In this document: piece after piece, positions 1 through 10,630 of the stretch
How positions within the stretch are numbered: the stretch's first letter is position 1
Layout of the letters: every line of letters starts with the position of its first letter
Source: Trichopria drosophilae
Taxonomy: Eukaryota > Arthropoda > Insecta > Hymenoptera > Diapriidae
Direction of reading: 5' to 3'
Assembly (NCBI GenBank): GCA_030407085.1
Contig: CM059584.1
Coordinates: 59,783,501 to 59,847,500, forward strand
Length of the DNA stretch: 64,000 bases
Translations under genes and position numbers: made by a program
Notes under the pieces: generated by a model
Told to the model about the DNA's origin: nothing
Database searches by the model: none
What the model saw: only the letters and a program-made list of their open reading frames with translations

Positions 1-442
1 TGTCGTATCTTCAATGTCGTTTTCCTGACACGATAGAGCTTTTTCTTCTTTCGTAACTGAGGTGAAAAGTTTCTCGGCAACCATTTTCATACATTCGTAG
101 ATTTTTAGACAAAATTCTCATAAACAATGAATTTACCACTGGGTGTATAAATTGTAAAAAATTTATATTTATCGGCGATCCGAGTCAAAATATAAGGCTG
201 GTAAATAAAATTCCTTACATTACTAGATGAATCAATCTGCCTGATGTTGCGATATCTTTGATGTCTTCTTCCGAGTCTGAAAATTATATTGATGTACTAA
301 TTACAAAAGTCATATTATTCAATAAAAATATAAACACTATTATGACATATAAATAACGTACCGAATGTATAAAACATATTTAATAAAAAAGTAGAAGTTA
401 AAATCTCACTACTACGTTTAAAGTAACACAAGTAGGAATGTT
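1..442. repeat. Direct repeat copy A (truncated at window edge)
   Basis: This AT-rich block recurs at 5641-6155 in the same orientation with scattered substitutions and small indels. Shared landmarks include the string ACCACTGGGTGTATAAATTG and the end motif ACAAGTAGGAATGTT. It has no coding capacity and its left boundary lies outside the window. The two copies flank the LINE relic, so the arrangement may be an old segmental duplication or two insertions of a dispersed repeat. Confidence 0.75.
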
Positions 443-1080
443 CTGTGTGGGCGTTAAGTAGATAGACGTGTTTCTTTTCGCTCCGCTCTACACTTTCAAC
501 TTTTTTCATTTATACCTGTCTTTCTAGGAGTTTTACTCTAGTTCGTGCGACTCGGATTTTGTTCAATGTCAGCCTGCGATTTTTCGAGTCGTCTCTACTC
601 CGGATTTCCTTCAAGTGTATAACATTCAATAGCCGAAGAAGTGACGGTTGCAAGGCGACCTCGTTCTTCAGTACCTGTGGTGACGTTACACGTATGAATT
701 TGTAACGGAGTGTCAGTCATTGGTTCTGTACTTCCTTGAATTTATTTTTGAGGAAGATTTATTTTTATTTACGCCTGGAACCGACGCGACGATTCACCTG
801 GTGGTGTTATCATTGGTGCCTATAGAATACCTGTCATCGGGATTTAAGGAGTTTCAGCATAATCAACTTGTATTTTATGCCAAAATTACCGACACTGTCA
901 ACGGCCCATCTGATTGTTTTTCATCAGGCCGGCCGAGATTTTTTATCACGTCAATATCCTATCCATAAATGCAATAGTTGGTTCCTTTTATTTTTCGCCT
1001 AATTCTGACCTAGTATCTCTGCTATCGTCTGTGCAAGATTTAGTAGTTTCCTTATTAGCTCGATAATCAGAATGTATATT
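443..1080 (+). pseudogene. Probable 5' part of LINE 1 with degraded endonuclease start
   Basis: There is no long intact ORF. An open stretch at 720-968 leads into reading frames that continue, with shifts and stops, into the recognisable endonuclease motif just after 1080. I read this as the start of the LINE relic that continues to about 5460, but the 5' edge is not defined by a target-site duplication or promoter. The first 100 to 250 bases could be unrelated flanking DNA. Confidence 0.35.
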
Positions 1081-2160
1081 TGTTCTGGGCGACGACTTTA
1101 ACTGCCGAATCGGCCTGCTGGACCCCTATGCTGACTTTCCCCTTTTGATGACTCAGCGCACTTTATGGCAAGGAGGCCATTTGATGAATTTACCAACAGC
1201 CGGGGTTCCCTTCGTTCCGAGTTCATGCAGATAGAGGGGCTTCAGCGTTGTCGATGTTATATTTACCGTTCATTGCGGATCTCGCAATGGATGTTGACCT
1301 TCATGGCGCTCACCATCTCCCGGTAATTTTGCCGCTCTTCTTATGTTCTGTTAGCTCTTCTCGCGAAATTGCTGCTGCTCCGTCAGAGCAGCGTGTCAAA
1401 GTAAAATATACGTGGTCGAATGGTGGGGTACGGAATTATCATAATTTTCTGAGGCATTCCTTAAAGGCAGCAGAGTGAAATGTGGGCTTAACCGGGTTTG
1501 ATATGGATTGTGCTTTGACAAGGAGGACTATCGCCACTCTTTTTACCAGTTGAGAAAGAGTGCGTATAGTATAACTGGCCGGTATACTTTTCGTAACATT
1601 TTTCCTACGGAAGATTGCCCCTACAGTCGTTTTTTGGTACGTTTGACCGCGAATTGGTCTCCCTTATTTCATTCAACGCGCTCCGGGATAGTATTAAAGT
1701 GCTGAAGGTGGGCAACGCCATTGGTCCCGACGAGTTACTCGCCGAACTCCTTAAATTATTAGAAGAGGCACGGTTAGCTCGCCATCTCCGTCTATTTAAT
1801 AAAAATTTTTTCGAGGAGGATTTCCCCGGAGAGTGAGCTCGCGTGACGTTATTTGCGCTTTTCAAAAAGCGCGCGCGGCATGACCCTTCAAACTACAGAT
1901 TAATCTCAATTACGTGCGCATTAACCAAGCTCTTGTCGCAAATGCTTTGTAAATGCCTGATCGAGTGGGCTGCCGGCAGAGATTTGTTTCCTGAGGAGCA
2001 GGCCGGGTTTCGCGCTGGGAGGGGCACAGAGGACAACATCTTCTCACTCCTCGCCATTACACAGACATCGCTTTTGAGCCAGAAGTCACAGCTATTTGGC
2101 ATCTTTGTAGATTTTAAAAGAGCTTTTGATTCCGTTCCGCACAAACTTCTATGGCGATAG
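1081..2160 (+). pseudogene. LINE 1 endonuclease and 5' half of reverse transcriptase, broken
   Basis: Around 1081-1110 the + strand encodes VLGDDFNCRIG, matching the APE-type endonuclease GDFN motif of non-LTR retrotransposons. The RT fingers follow at about 1615-2160 in several frames, with a DPSNYRLISITCALTKLLS segment, an EEQAGFRAGRGTEDN segment and the first catalytic aspartate in VDFKRAFDSVPHKLLW. Stops and frameshifts break it near 1500, 1836 and 2158. The family looks jockey/CR1-superfamily-like, but the exact clade is unsure. The RT is interrupted at 2280 by the foldback element, and its palm continues after 4002. Confidence 0.8.
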
Positions 2161-2283
2161 CTGCTTTTAATGTCACCACTAAATTTTTAAGAATTCTCTC
2201 CACTGTCTATCAAACGGCTGCCATTCACTTGCAATCGAATAACTCAATGATGCCTGAATTCAAGTTCACGAGTGGGGTCTTAA

Positions 2284-2930
2284 CCCATTAACGCCGAGGT
2301 GATCAGAATTTTTACTAACTTTTCAACGTGTTTATTTATTATATAATCGAACCAAAAAAATAATGCAATACCTTTACTCCTATGCGAAATTTGATGCTCT
2401 TTCAGAATCTGAGCTCAAAATTTCAATTAGATACTGAGAAAAAAAAATATGGCCGTTTTAAACGTGAAAAACGTGAAATTTTTCGAAAAAAATATTTTTT
2501 CGCATTTTTTTTCACAATGATACCGCAAATGTATCGACTTTCTACTATGATCAGATGTGATCATGGCACTCGAACATTAAGAGGAATTTTTTTCAGAAAA
2601 ATTCATCGACGCATTTTTGCAAAATGGCGGCGGGAATGAAAAAATTTTATAAAAATCTTAATCTATTGTTTTTTTAAAAACTATAAAGTTTAGACAAAAA
2701 TTTCTAAAAACAAAAATGTCTTAAAATTAGTCAAAGAACACTCTCAAATATCTTCAGAATTTTTTGAGATAATTTTTGATTTTCGAAAATTTGAAAAAAT
2801 CAAATTTTCGAAAAAATGTTTGAAAAAATTTGTGAGTGTTCCTTGACTAATTTTAAGATTTTTTTGTTCTCAAAAACTTTTTCGTAAAGTATAAAGAAAA
2901 ACCTTTTTCTTGAATTGTACATAAATCTGA
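2284..2930 (+). repeat. Left inverted arm of the piggyBac-ended foldback
   Basis: This arm pairs with 3357-4001. An 85-codon open frame at 2382-2639 is mirrored exactly in the other arm, because the arms themselves are conserved. I do not regard it as a gene. Confidence 0.85.
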
Positions 2931-3120
2931 TTCGTACTCTGCATGCCATGAAGCAGAAGATTTTGAACGTTTTCGTGACATAACAAATGTATTGAAAAAG
3001 TGAAAACCAATATTTTTATTATATGCTTTACTTATAATTCATGTATAAATTGTATAGAACATATGAGGCAATACACAAGTGAAAGGATGTACGAGATAGT
3101 TCGCGAATTTTGTAATGGTA

Positions 3121-3343
3121 CACGGAGAGACCAAAGGTGTAATTATCGGACGATTTTGTCACGGACTATATGCACGATATATACGCGCGCTTCGTACTTT
3201 TTTCGTCCCGTATTCACCGTGCTATAGTCAGATAACTTCGGACGATTTCGGTGCACACTTTGGTACGTTTCGGGTACAAACTCTCTAGTACCTTTATCAA
3301 ATGTAGGGGGTGGTACGAAAATTACACCTTGGGTCTCTCCGTG
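3121..3343. mobile_element. Small TA-flanked MITE nested in the foldback loop
   Basis: CACGGAGAGACCAAAGGTGT at 3121 is matched by its near-perfect reverse complement ending at 3343, giving TIRs of about 28 bp. TA dinucleotides flank it at 3119-3120 and 3344-3345. The 223-bp size, TA duplication and lack of coding capacity fit a Tc1/mariner-type MITE. It lies in the non-palindromic centre of the larger foldback. Confidence 0.8.
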
Positions 3344-3356
3344 TAGATAGAAACAA

Positions 3357-4001
3357 AATTTTATGTACAATTCAAGAAAAAGGTTTTTCTTCATACTTTA
3401 CGAAAAAGTTTTTGAGAACAAAAAAATCTTAAAATTAGTCAAGGAACACTCTTAAATTTTTTCAAACATTTTTTCGAAAATTTGATTTTTTCAAATTTTC
3501 GAAAAACAAAAATTATCTCAAAAAATTCTGAAAATATTTGAGAGTGTTCTTTGACTAATTTTAAGGCATTTTTGTTCTTAGAAATTTTTGTCTAAACTTT
3601 ATAGTTTTAAAAAAAACAATAGATTAAGATTTTTATAAAATTTTTTCATTCCCGCCGCCATTTTGCAAAAATGCGTCGATGAATTTTTCTGAAAAAAATT
3701 CCTCTTAATGTTCGAGTGCCATGATCACATCTGATCATAGTAGAAAGTCGATACATTTGCGGTATCATTGTGAAAAAAAATGCGAAAAAATATTTTTTTC
3801 GAAAAATTTCACGTTTTTCACGTTTAAAACGGCCATATTTTTTTTTCTCAGTGTCTAATTGAAATTTTGAGCTCAGATTCTGAAAGAGCATCAAATTTTG
3901 CATAGGGGTAAAGGTATTGCATTATTTTTTTGGTCCGATTACATAATAAATAAACACGTTGAAAAGTTAGTAAAAATTCTGATCACCTCGGCGTTAATGG
4001 G
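3357..4001 (-). repeat. Right inverted arm of the piggyBac-ended foldback
   Basis: This is the reverse complement of 2284-2930 with few differences. It ends in the GGCGTTAATGGG terminus, followed by TTAA at 4002-4005. Confidence 0.85.
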
Positions 4002-4005
4002 TTAA

Positions 4006-5460
4006 AGGGCGAAATACTTAGCTCCCTACTCTCTACAATGTACCTAGCTGATATTGTGACGTTCTTTCGCGCGGAGGACGTGCGTGTAGTGGATGTTTCG
4101 CTCTGTCAGGACCCTCTGATGCTGCTCTACGCCTGCGATCCGACTACCTTTATTTAATTACTCTTGCTCGCGGAATTTTTTTTCCAAAACCATCTTACTC
4201 TATTTTCTATGTTCTATTCTCTTTCTCCATGCGTGGTCTCCAAGCTACGGAGGATGACGTAATGAAAACAAATGCTGCGACAGCCGCGGTTATTCTATTA
4301 ATAGTATAGTTTCGAATGGATGCGTGGAGCGTCTTTTCTAAATTATATAAGGCGCTGATAATATCGGTTCACTTATACGCAGCACAGTTTTGGGCTCTGT
4401 GTTACCTGGATAAGCTGGAATCTGTACAGATTGCGTTTTTAAACAGATTGTTTAGCCTGTAGAGAAACACCCCTGGCCTATGTCATCCATTTAGAACTCG
4501 GTATTCTGCCCTTAGGTAGAAATTTTCTAGAGAGCAATTAAATGGGTGACTAAAATGCCTAATCTGCCGGATCACAGGTTGCCCAAAATGTTAATTCTAC
4601 GTTTAAAGGAAGTGGTTGCAACCGTCTTCACGTACGTAATCTTTAACTGGACCGTTCAATTAAAGGCAATTCTTGATGATATAGAGGCAGGCAAGCTGTG
4701 GAACAACTTTATAGCTGATTTTTGGAAACAAGAAAGGTCCCTTAGTAGTTACTGGGTTTGCAGTGGCATGTAGGACGATATCCCTGAACAAATATTTTGC
4801 TTCTGAATCTATTTAAATGTTCATCCACCGCCTCTCGCCGATTCTGCTTATATCTTATATCCCCCTCGCCGGCCGCTGCATTACCTGAAAGTAAAGATCC
4901 AGTTAAGGTTGGCAACTATATACTGGCGCACTTTTTAAATTACCGGCCGCCGTTATACATATAACCCATCAGCGCCGTGTTCTCTTTGCAACTGCAATGC
5001 GCGGAAAACGCTGCTGCATAATGTGCCGTGCACATTATGATGGAATGCCCGCTATGAGTCTCGTGCAGAGAAGAATATTCTATTAGAGGGAACCAAAGCT
5101 CACTACACACTACTGATCAACTATGTTCTTTAATTTGTGGAGATGACGTTCATTCCGCCGCTCTTTCGTACATGTATACCAAAGTCAGTTTTCATATAAG
5201 GGCATTCCTTCTGGGCGATTAAGCAACCTTTTGGTCTGTGTCCGTTCAAGTTTTCAAGTCTTGCGATGCTTTTATGTACTGGGTCTCCTAGATCCTGCGT
5301 TAAGTAATTTATGTTTGCGTTTATTTTATGCAAGCCCCAGTCTGCTTTTCCCACTGCGTTTTTTCTTATTATTTATTAATTTTTGTAAACGTTCGGAACT
5401 CCTTCCCAATGGGTTAGGTATTTCCAATTTATGATAATAAATTACTACTACTACTACTAC
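4006..5460 (+). pseudogene. LINE 1 RT palm, C-terminal domain and 3' tail
   Basis: Directly after the foldback the RT resumes with LSSLLSTMYLAD and, near 4115-4140, a decayed catalytic block (MLLYACDP in place of the usual YADD). The segment SVHLYAAQFWALCYLDKLES at about 4370-4430 resembles the start of the C-terminal domain of the second LINE at 6274-7315. A Cys/His-rich stretch near 4975-5050 parallels that copy's CAFCGG...H..C motif. Many stops are present. The 3' end is an A/T-rich UTR ending in ATAATAAATTACTACTACTA at about 5430-5460, the short-tandem-repeat tail usual for several LINE clades. Confidence 0.75.
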
Positions 5461-5640
5461 CACTCTCAGTTGGTCCTTCAAGATGGGCGCTACAATTTTC
5501 TTCATTCACACTATTTTCATCTTAAAATTCTGACGAGTGTAGTTTTGCTTTTCCACAGTGATATCCGATCAACGTTGCTATACCACACAGCGAAGAAAAA
5601 TCAGGTTTTTCCCACGTGCCATCACCTCACACAGTTGCTT
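5461..5640. other. Spacer between LINE 1 tail and direct repeat copy B
   Basis: Non-coding sequence with no recognised repeat or gene. No target-site duplication of LINE 1 could be identified here. Confidence 0.4.
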
Positions 5641-6155
5641 TTATTCTATCTTCAATGTCGGTTTCCTCACACGATAGAGCTTTTTCTTCTTAACTAAGGT
5701 TCACAACTAAGGTGAAAAGGTTCTCGGCAATCTTTTGTACACATTCTTAAATTTTAGTAACATAAACATCGTACGCAGACAGATTTAAAAAGTTACATTT
5801 TTAGATATAATAGTTGCGAGAAACAGAATTCTCACAAATAATGAATCTACCACTGGGTGTATAAATTGTAAAAAATTTGAATTTATTGACGATCCGAGTC
5901 AACGTATAAAGCTAGTTAATAAAATACCTTACGTTGCTAGATAAAACGAACTGCCTGGCGTTACGATATCTTTGATGTCATCTTCCGATACTTAAAATAT
6001 ATTGATATACTAATTACAAAAGTTATATTTAACAATAAAAATATAAACATTATCGTGATATATGAATAACGTACCAACTGTATAAAACATATTTAATAAA
6101 AAAGTAGAAGGTAAAATCACACTATTGTGTTTAAAATAACACAAGTAGGAATGTT
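5641..6155. repeat. Direct repeat copy B
   Basis: Second copy of the block at 1-442, in the same orientation, with a short extra segment near 5750-5830. It ends at the shared motif ACAAGTAGGAATGTT. It has no coding capacity. Confidence 0.75.
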
Positions 6156-6261
6156 AATAAAAATTCCACGGTAAAACATATTTATCGTTTTGTAATACTA
6201 CACTTCACATGGAAAAATCGACGACTGCCTTTGAAATTTATTGAAAATCAACAAGACATAA

Positions 6262-6273
6262 TTAGTAGTGTAT
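6262..6273 (+). repeat. Target-site duplication, left, of LINE 2
   Basis: TTAGTAGTGTAT occurs here and again at 7316-7327, immediately flanking the LINE fragment. The perfect 12-bp match defines the insertion. Confidence 0.85.
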
Positions 6274-7315
6274 GTAATAATAATAATTTATTTCCATTTA
6301 TTTGGATACAAATCCAGAAGGAAAGGGAGACCGTTTACAATCGTCTAAACATATTAGTAAGCTATCAGTAAATAGTGCCACGGTGTAATAACTATAAAAG
6401 GACCAGTGATGTTCGGCGGTATCGACAGTAACTCTGCTAAGCGAGTGAAGATTGTTCACACATACGGAAAACATAATTTAAAAAGAAGTGAAGAGCACAT
6501 AGTGTATAAACAGTGTTATCGCATAAAAAACGTTCAAGTTCTGATCCTCGATTGTTATCGCAATCGGGCCACGGGGTTAACCCGAGAAAGGAGAGTCGCC
6601 TACGTTCGAATTTAATGCAGTGCAATAGAACATGCGGGAGTGCCTCCTTCTCCATTCCGCCGCAGAAAGCACAGTTTTTCGTCGGGTCCAACTAAGGACA
6701 TTTACTCCAATGCAGGTGCGATCTCTGTAAACGTTGGATAAACGGACTTGCAGTTTGGTTCTATAAAATGGGAGCGGTGCTCGTAACGGATACCATGAGA
6801 GAAAGCATCTCGATTGCGGTCTATCCAGAGGTAGAACAAGCGAAGACGATTCTCGACATCTACGTAAATCTTCGTCTCTAAACGAAGACCTCAGGTTAAC
6901 CAGCATTGTAGGCGTAGTATTTGTCCACAAGTTAGCAGAAAGATCTTCCCACATCTGCTGAGGAGCCACGACAGACGCCAGAGTCCTAGCTTGAGTGACC
7001 CAGTTGTATTCAGGACCAGTCAACTCGGCGTCAGATAGCACCACAAGTCTATTGAAACAGATCCTAGGAATCCTTTCCAAAGGCATCTTTAGCAGTTTAG
7101 TCACCAAATTTATAACATACTTCGCAAAGTAAAAAGCCAAGGGCAACAAACCTAGCTCCGCTCTTATGGCGTAACCCGGTGTCGATTGAGGAAGTGCAAA
7201 TATACGCTTAAAAAATCCAACCTGAACCCTCTCTAGCTCATCGAGATAACGCAATGACCATATCGGTGACAAGTACATCAGAGTCGAGCACACCATGGCC
7301 CTGTAAAGGGTCTGG
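6274..7315 (-). mobile_element. LINE 2, 5'-truncated insertion
   Basis: A 1042-bp 3' fragment of a non-LTR retrotransposon, flanked by 12-bp TSDs. On the - strand it runs from inside the RT C-terminal domain to a 3' end with an ATT/TTA repeat tail (about 6274-6300 on +). 5' truncation plus a simple-repeat tail is the normal outcome of target-primed reverse transcription. It is related to LINE 1 by its C-terminal domain and tail type. Confidence 0.88.
6437..7296 (-). pseudogene. LINE 2 ORF2 C-terminal domain, frame-shifted
   Basis: A 239-residue open frame (7296 to 6577) begins inside the RT thumb/C-terminal region with STLMYLSPIWSLRYLDELER, comparable to LINE 1. It continues through a basic region. 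The last part is in another frame (6691 to 6437) and holds the zinc-knuckle-like pattern CAFCGG...LPHVLLHC found at LINE ORF2 C-termini. One frameshift near 6600-6690 separates the pieces. It lacks endonuclease and catalytic RT and is certainly inactive. Confidence 0.82.
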
Positions 7316-7327
7316 TTAGTAGTGTAT
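7316..7327 (+). repeat. Target-site duplication, right, of LINE 2
   Basis: Same 12 bases as 6262-6273. Confidence 0.85.
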
Positions 7328-8464
7328 ATATTAGCAAAAACAATAACAATATGGGATTAAACTGCAATCAAACGAACAATAGACATAGAGATCTGTACTA
7401 TTTATGATAACGATTAACACTTTTTAAATTATGTAACAGTCCTGCGTAAGAAACCTGCAGTTTTTTAACATTTTCATTAATGTTGATACCCTTATTTTGT
7501 AATGAAATACGTCACATTTCAGATAATACACGTTTTGACCACAACGTATTCTATAATTCTAGCATTTAAAGATCTTTTTGTTTCGCGAATATAGAAAGCT
7601 GCAGAACATTTACTTTTTATTTGATGCACTCCATTTATATTGGCAAGCAAACTGGATTTATCTTTACTTTTTTTAATAATTTTATTGAGTTTATTCTTAA
7701 TTTTAGGAATAATGTTAACGTTATATTTTATAAGTTTCTGGCCTATATTCTCAAAGAAGTCTTGTACGCGGGAACTTGAAATATTCATTTAAATTTGTTG
7801 TTGTTGTGAGCACTATCAGTTGTATTCTACTTTGAATGCTTGTGAATATATGTAAATCTAATTTTTATATTTCATTAATAAAATCCACCCGATAATCTCT
7901 ATCCAATAAATATTTTTTAATATTGTATATATTACTAAGGTAAAAATCTTTATTAGCCAACAATATAGGTCCATCGGACTAGATTGTAAACCACATCTCT
8001 TTTTTTTATATATATAGGGATGATTGGATAAAAAATCAATTGGTTCGACCAGATAATGTAGGTTTTCTGTACCAATTAGTTATGATTTTATAGGCCTTAC
8101 CTTTAATTAAAAGTAAATCAAGAAAACATAATCCACCCTCACTCTCAAACACGTAAGTGAACTTAACTCTGTCGTGATGACAGTTAAACTTATCCACCGT
8201 CTCATTAACCTAATTGCCCGAGTAAAAATACCGGTTCTCGGAAGCATCTCTGAAGAGTCTCGTACCGAGGGTCTCTGAAAAGTCCCCCACACTGGACGAT
8301 TCGAGACTTTAAAAAAATTCGTATCTGAAAGATCTTTTCGAGATCTCGCTAGTTTAATCTCGCAAAGATCTCGCTAATAAGATGGAGCGAGATTATTGAG
8401 AGATGAACAAAAAAGTAAAAATAATATGTTAAAATTATCAATTAAAAAATAAAATAGTTAAATA

Positions 8465-8548
8465 AAAAAAAATGATCACCGTCGGGATTCGAACCCGAGA
8501 CCTTTCGTTCTTGAAGCTGCAACTGTAAGCACTCGGCTAGACATTCAT
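8465..8548 (-). ncRNA. tRNA-like (Pol III promoter) unit, left arm
   Basis: On - the order is an A-box-like TAGCCGAGTGCTTACAG, then a B box with T-stem/loop TCGGGTTCGAATCCCGA, then a run of nine T at about 8473-8465 that could end Pol III transcription. The D-arm resembles class II (Ser/Leu) tRNAs. The 5' bases do not pair with the 3' acceptor-like strand, so this is a tRNA-derived promoter, as in SINEs, rather than a working tRNA gene. Confidence 0.65.
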
Positions 8549-8635
8549 TTTTCGAAGGATAACAAATTACCCGTATTGACTGAATCGATCATTGAAATTC
8601 GTCATTGATATGTGTCATTTGTTATGCTTCAGTAA

Positions 8636-8722
8636 ATGAATGTTTAGCCGAGTGGTTACAGTTCCAGGTTGAAGAAGGAACGGTCTCCGGTTCGAATCCC
8701 GACGGTGATAATTTTTTTTTTA
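8636..8722 (+). ncRNA. tRNA-like (Pol III promoter) unit, right arm
   Basis: Mirror of the left unit, pointing outward to the right. It has A-box-like TAGCCGAGTGGTTACAG at about 8645, B box GGTTCGAATCC at about 8690 and a T-run from about 8711. The two units are therefore divergent, each transcribing its own arm outward. Confidence 0.65.
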
Positions 8723-9189
8723 TTTTACTATTTTATTTTTTTATTAATAATTTTAACATATTATTTGAACGTTTTTGTTCATCTCTCAATAATCTCGCTC
8801 CATCCCATTAGCGAGATCTTTGCGAGATTAAACTTGCGAGATCTCCGAAAGATCTTTCAGAGACGAATTTTTTTTAAAGTCTCGAATCGTCCAGTGTGGG
8901 TGACTTTTCAGAGACTCTCTGTACGAGTTACATCAGAGATGCTTCCGAGATCCGTTTTTTTTTACTCGGGTGATCTGTGTGCATATTACAATGTCATCCA
9001 CATACCGAGAAAAAATAACGGTTCTAATGAAAGGTCGTTAAGATAATAAACTTCCAAATCTTACATTTTAAAAGCAGATATAAGAGAGAGCGAGGAACCC
9101 ATGGGTGTGCCAAAAATTTATTTGAAAAAATTATTGTTGAATTGAAAAAAGGTATTGTTTACGATAAATTCAATTCTCTTTATCAAGTC

Positions 9190-9674
9190 ATCTATGTGTA
9201 ATGAAGTATACAAACGTATTTATGTATACATAGTCTCTAAAAAGACTAATTTTCGAAGTTCCAAAGAGATACCAGAAAGGTCGCTCCGCGGTCGGATTAG
9301 TGTATAGGGTTGGCGAATGGGAAGATGGGAAGTAGGGGTAAGGGAAACGAGGGGCGAGAAAGTCTCCCGAACCTATTGAGATGGGATGGTTACAGAGAGG
9401 GCGTCGTCCGATTTGCGTAACAGAACAGGAAATCGGCGTCTGTGCACTTCGTGCCGCCTTCCTTCGTCCCATCTTGGGGCTGCGTAGCCTCGGGGTCACC
9501 CTTCTTCGAGGTCGGCTTTCTTCTTCTGGGCCTGCAAGATATGGGACCGCAAACTCTAGATAACCTGCTCTTAAAACACAAGGCAAAACGAAGAAAAATC
9601 CAAGAAAACAAAAATTGGATTTCCATAACATATCGTTGTAATGTGGTTGGGATACGACGTCTCACACATTTCGA
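9190..9674. other. No recognised gene
   Basis: Overlapping open frames exist on both strands (up to 147 codons), but none resembles a known family and both strands are open because of GC-richer composition. It may be the decayed 3' part of the Gypsy relic that follows on -. Confidence 0.3.
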
Positions 9675-10510
9675 TCACAGGTCAGTCAGTGCCGTGTTGG
9701 GTTTATCGAGGTCGTAAACCCGGGCGTCGCTAGATAAGCTGTGTCGGAGATCGTGATACGTCCACTCCCGTTTTCGAGGACATCCCCGACTTCTCGCCCT
9801 CTCCGGCGTCGCTCCTGTCCCGCTCGAGCTATTATTGTACTCATACATTCGTAAGAGAGTTTCGGAGACCACGTTGAAGGCGCCGTTACGATGTTGGATA
9901 GTCATATCATACGTCTGCATTGCGAGTGACTATCGGGTTAAACGACCTTTGGAGTCACGTAAATTACGTAGCCATTGCAGGCTGCTGTGATACGTTATTA
10001 CTGTGAAGGGGTAATCGGATATTCACCGCTGTCGAATCTTAAACGGGATACTAAAATCGGGACGGAGGTGCGAAAAAAACGAGGATGCGAGCCTATGAAT
10101 CTCGCAATGACTCAAAAGCTTCCTGCTGGTCAGATATTCAGGCCCATGGTGAGCCTTTAGTCAGAAGGTTAGTAAGGGGGACGAGGTCGCAAGAGAATTA
10201 CGGAAGGAAGCGAGAGTAGCACCTTACCTCTCCCATGAAGCGACGGAGCTGTTTGAGATTGGTGGGGGTGGACACTTAAGAATGGGTGCAATTTTCTCCG
10301 GGCCGGTGTTTGAACGTTTTGGTTAAGCAGGAAACCGAGGTATTTAACCTCACTCCGGTAGAACTCGCTCATTTCCGGATTTAATTGTAACCCAGCGATT
10401 TTGAGATCGGATAATACCAATTGGAGGTAACGCAAGTGGTCCTTCTCATTATCCGTGGGGATAATAATATCGTCCAGATACGCGAAAACACGAGATAGGC
10501 TGTGTAGGTC
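9675..10510 (-). pseudogene. Ty3/Gypsy pol relic (RT and RNase H)
   Basis: Read on -, the region begins with the RT catalytic box FAYLDDIIIPTDNEKDHLRY near 10500-10440. It continues with LQLVLSDLKIAGLQLNPE and SEVKYLGFLLN (palm/thumb) at 10435-10340. Decayed RNase H segments follow (QEAFESLR near 10110; LRNLRDSKGRLTRW near 9940), then MTIQHRNGAFNVVSETLLRM at about 9910-9850, matching the end of Gypsy RNase H. Frameshifts and an internal loss between 10340 and 10130 break it, and integrase was not found. It is a truncated, inactive metavirus-like retrotransposon. Confidence 0.82.
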
Positions 10511-10630
10511 AAGTCATGTAGGTTAACAGCAACCTTTTGTGGTTGTTGGGGGCAGGTGCAGAAGTTAGGACAATGTAGGTCGGTATAATAAGAAGGATGA
10601 GGGTTGGTGGACTGTCCATACGAAGTTCCA

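Larger units (their letters stand above)
2284..4001. mobile_element. piggyBac-ended foldback (long inverted-repeat) element, non-autonomous
   Basis: The 1718-bp element is bounded by TTAA at 2280-2283 and 4002-4005 and starts CCCATTAACGCCGAGG, with the reverse complement at its right end. CCC...GGG termini and a TTAA target duplication are the hallmarks of piggyBac-superfamily elements. Arms of about 645 bp (2284-2930 and 3357-4001) are near-identical inverted copies, and about 430 bp lie between them. No transposase is encoded. It interrupts the LINE RT: with one TTAA and the element removed, the RT frame runs from the SGVL segment into the palm segment LSSLLSTMYLAD. This dates the insertion after the LINE. 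Confidence 0.9.
8217..8970. mobile_element. Palindromic element with a tRNA-like unit in each arm
   Basis: Inverted arms start CCCGAGTAAAAA at 8217 and end with the complement at 8970. Both include the shared strings CTCGGAAGCATCTCTGA and GTCTCGAATCGTCCAGTGTG. Only about 90 bp near the centre are unpaired. Each arm holds a tRNA-like module with A-box and B-box matches followed by a T-run. The element sits inside the Penelope RT. The flanks support a 2-bp duplication (TG at 8215-8216 and 8971-8972), because removing one copy restores the RT register. No protein is encoded. Confidence 0.8.
7519..9175 (-). pseudogene. Penelope-like retroelement relic (RT plus GIY-YIG), interrupted
   Basis: Read on -, the region starting near 9170 encodes degraded RT motifs: GTPMGSSLSL near 9100 and the catalytic VIFSRYVDDIVICTQ near 9030-8975. 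After the insertion at 8217-8970 the RT resumes (VNETVDKFNCHHDRVKF; GGLCFLDLLLIKG; TNWYRKPTLSGR) at about 8210-8020. A long open stretch at 7788-7519 ends in GVHQIKSKCSAAFYIRETKR followed by a SLNARI segment, the decayed GIY-YIG endonuclease diagnostic of Penelope-like elements. Frameshifts and stops make it non-functional. RT followed by GIY-YIG is the canonical order. Termini were not found. Confidence 0.85.

Noticed and set aside
2382..2639. 85-codon ORF repeated identically on - at 3646-3903, looking like a conserved gene pair
   Set aside because: The two ORFs are the same sequence in inverted arms of one foldback element; homology of the arms explains it.
1..6155. Direct repeats considered as LTRs of one element
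   Set aside because: No TG...CA ends, no primer site next to either copy, and the enclosed element is a LINE with its own tail.
8465..8722. Functional tRNA-Ser/Leu gene pair
   Set aside because: Acceptor strands do not pair and anticodon arms are irregular; both copies lie in a mobile palindrome.
9188..9631. 147-codon - ORF between Penelope and Gypsy relics
   Set aside because: No recognisable motif; three overlapping frames on both strands are open, which points to base composition.
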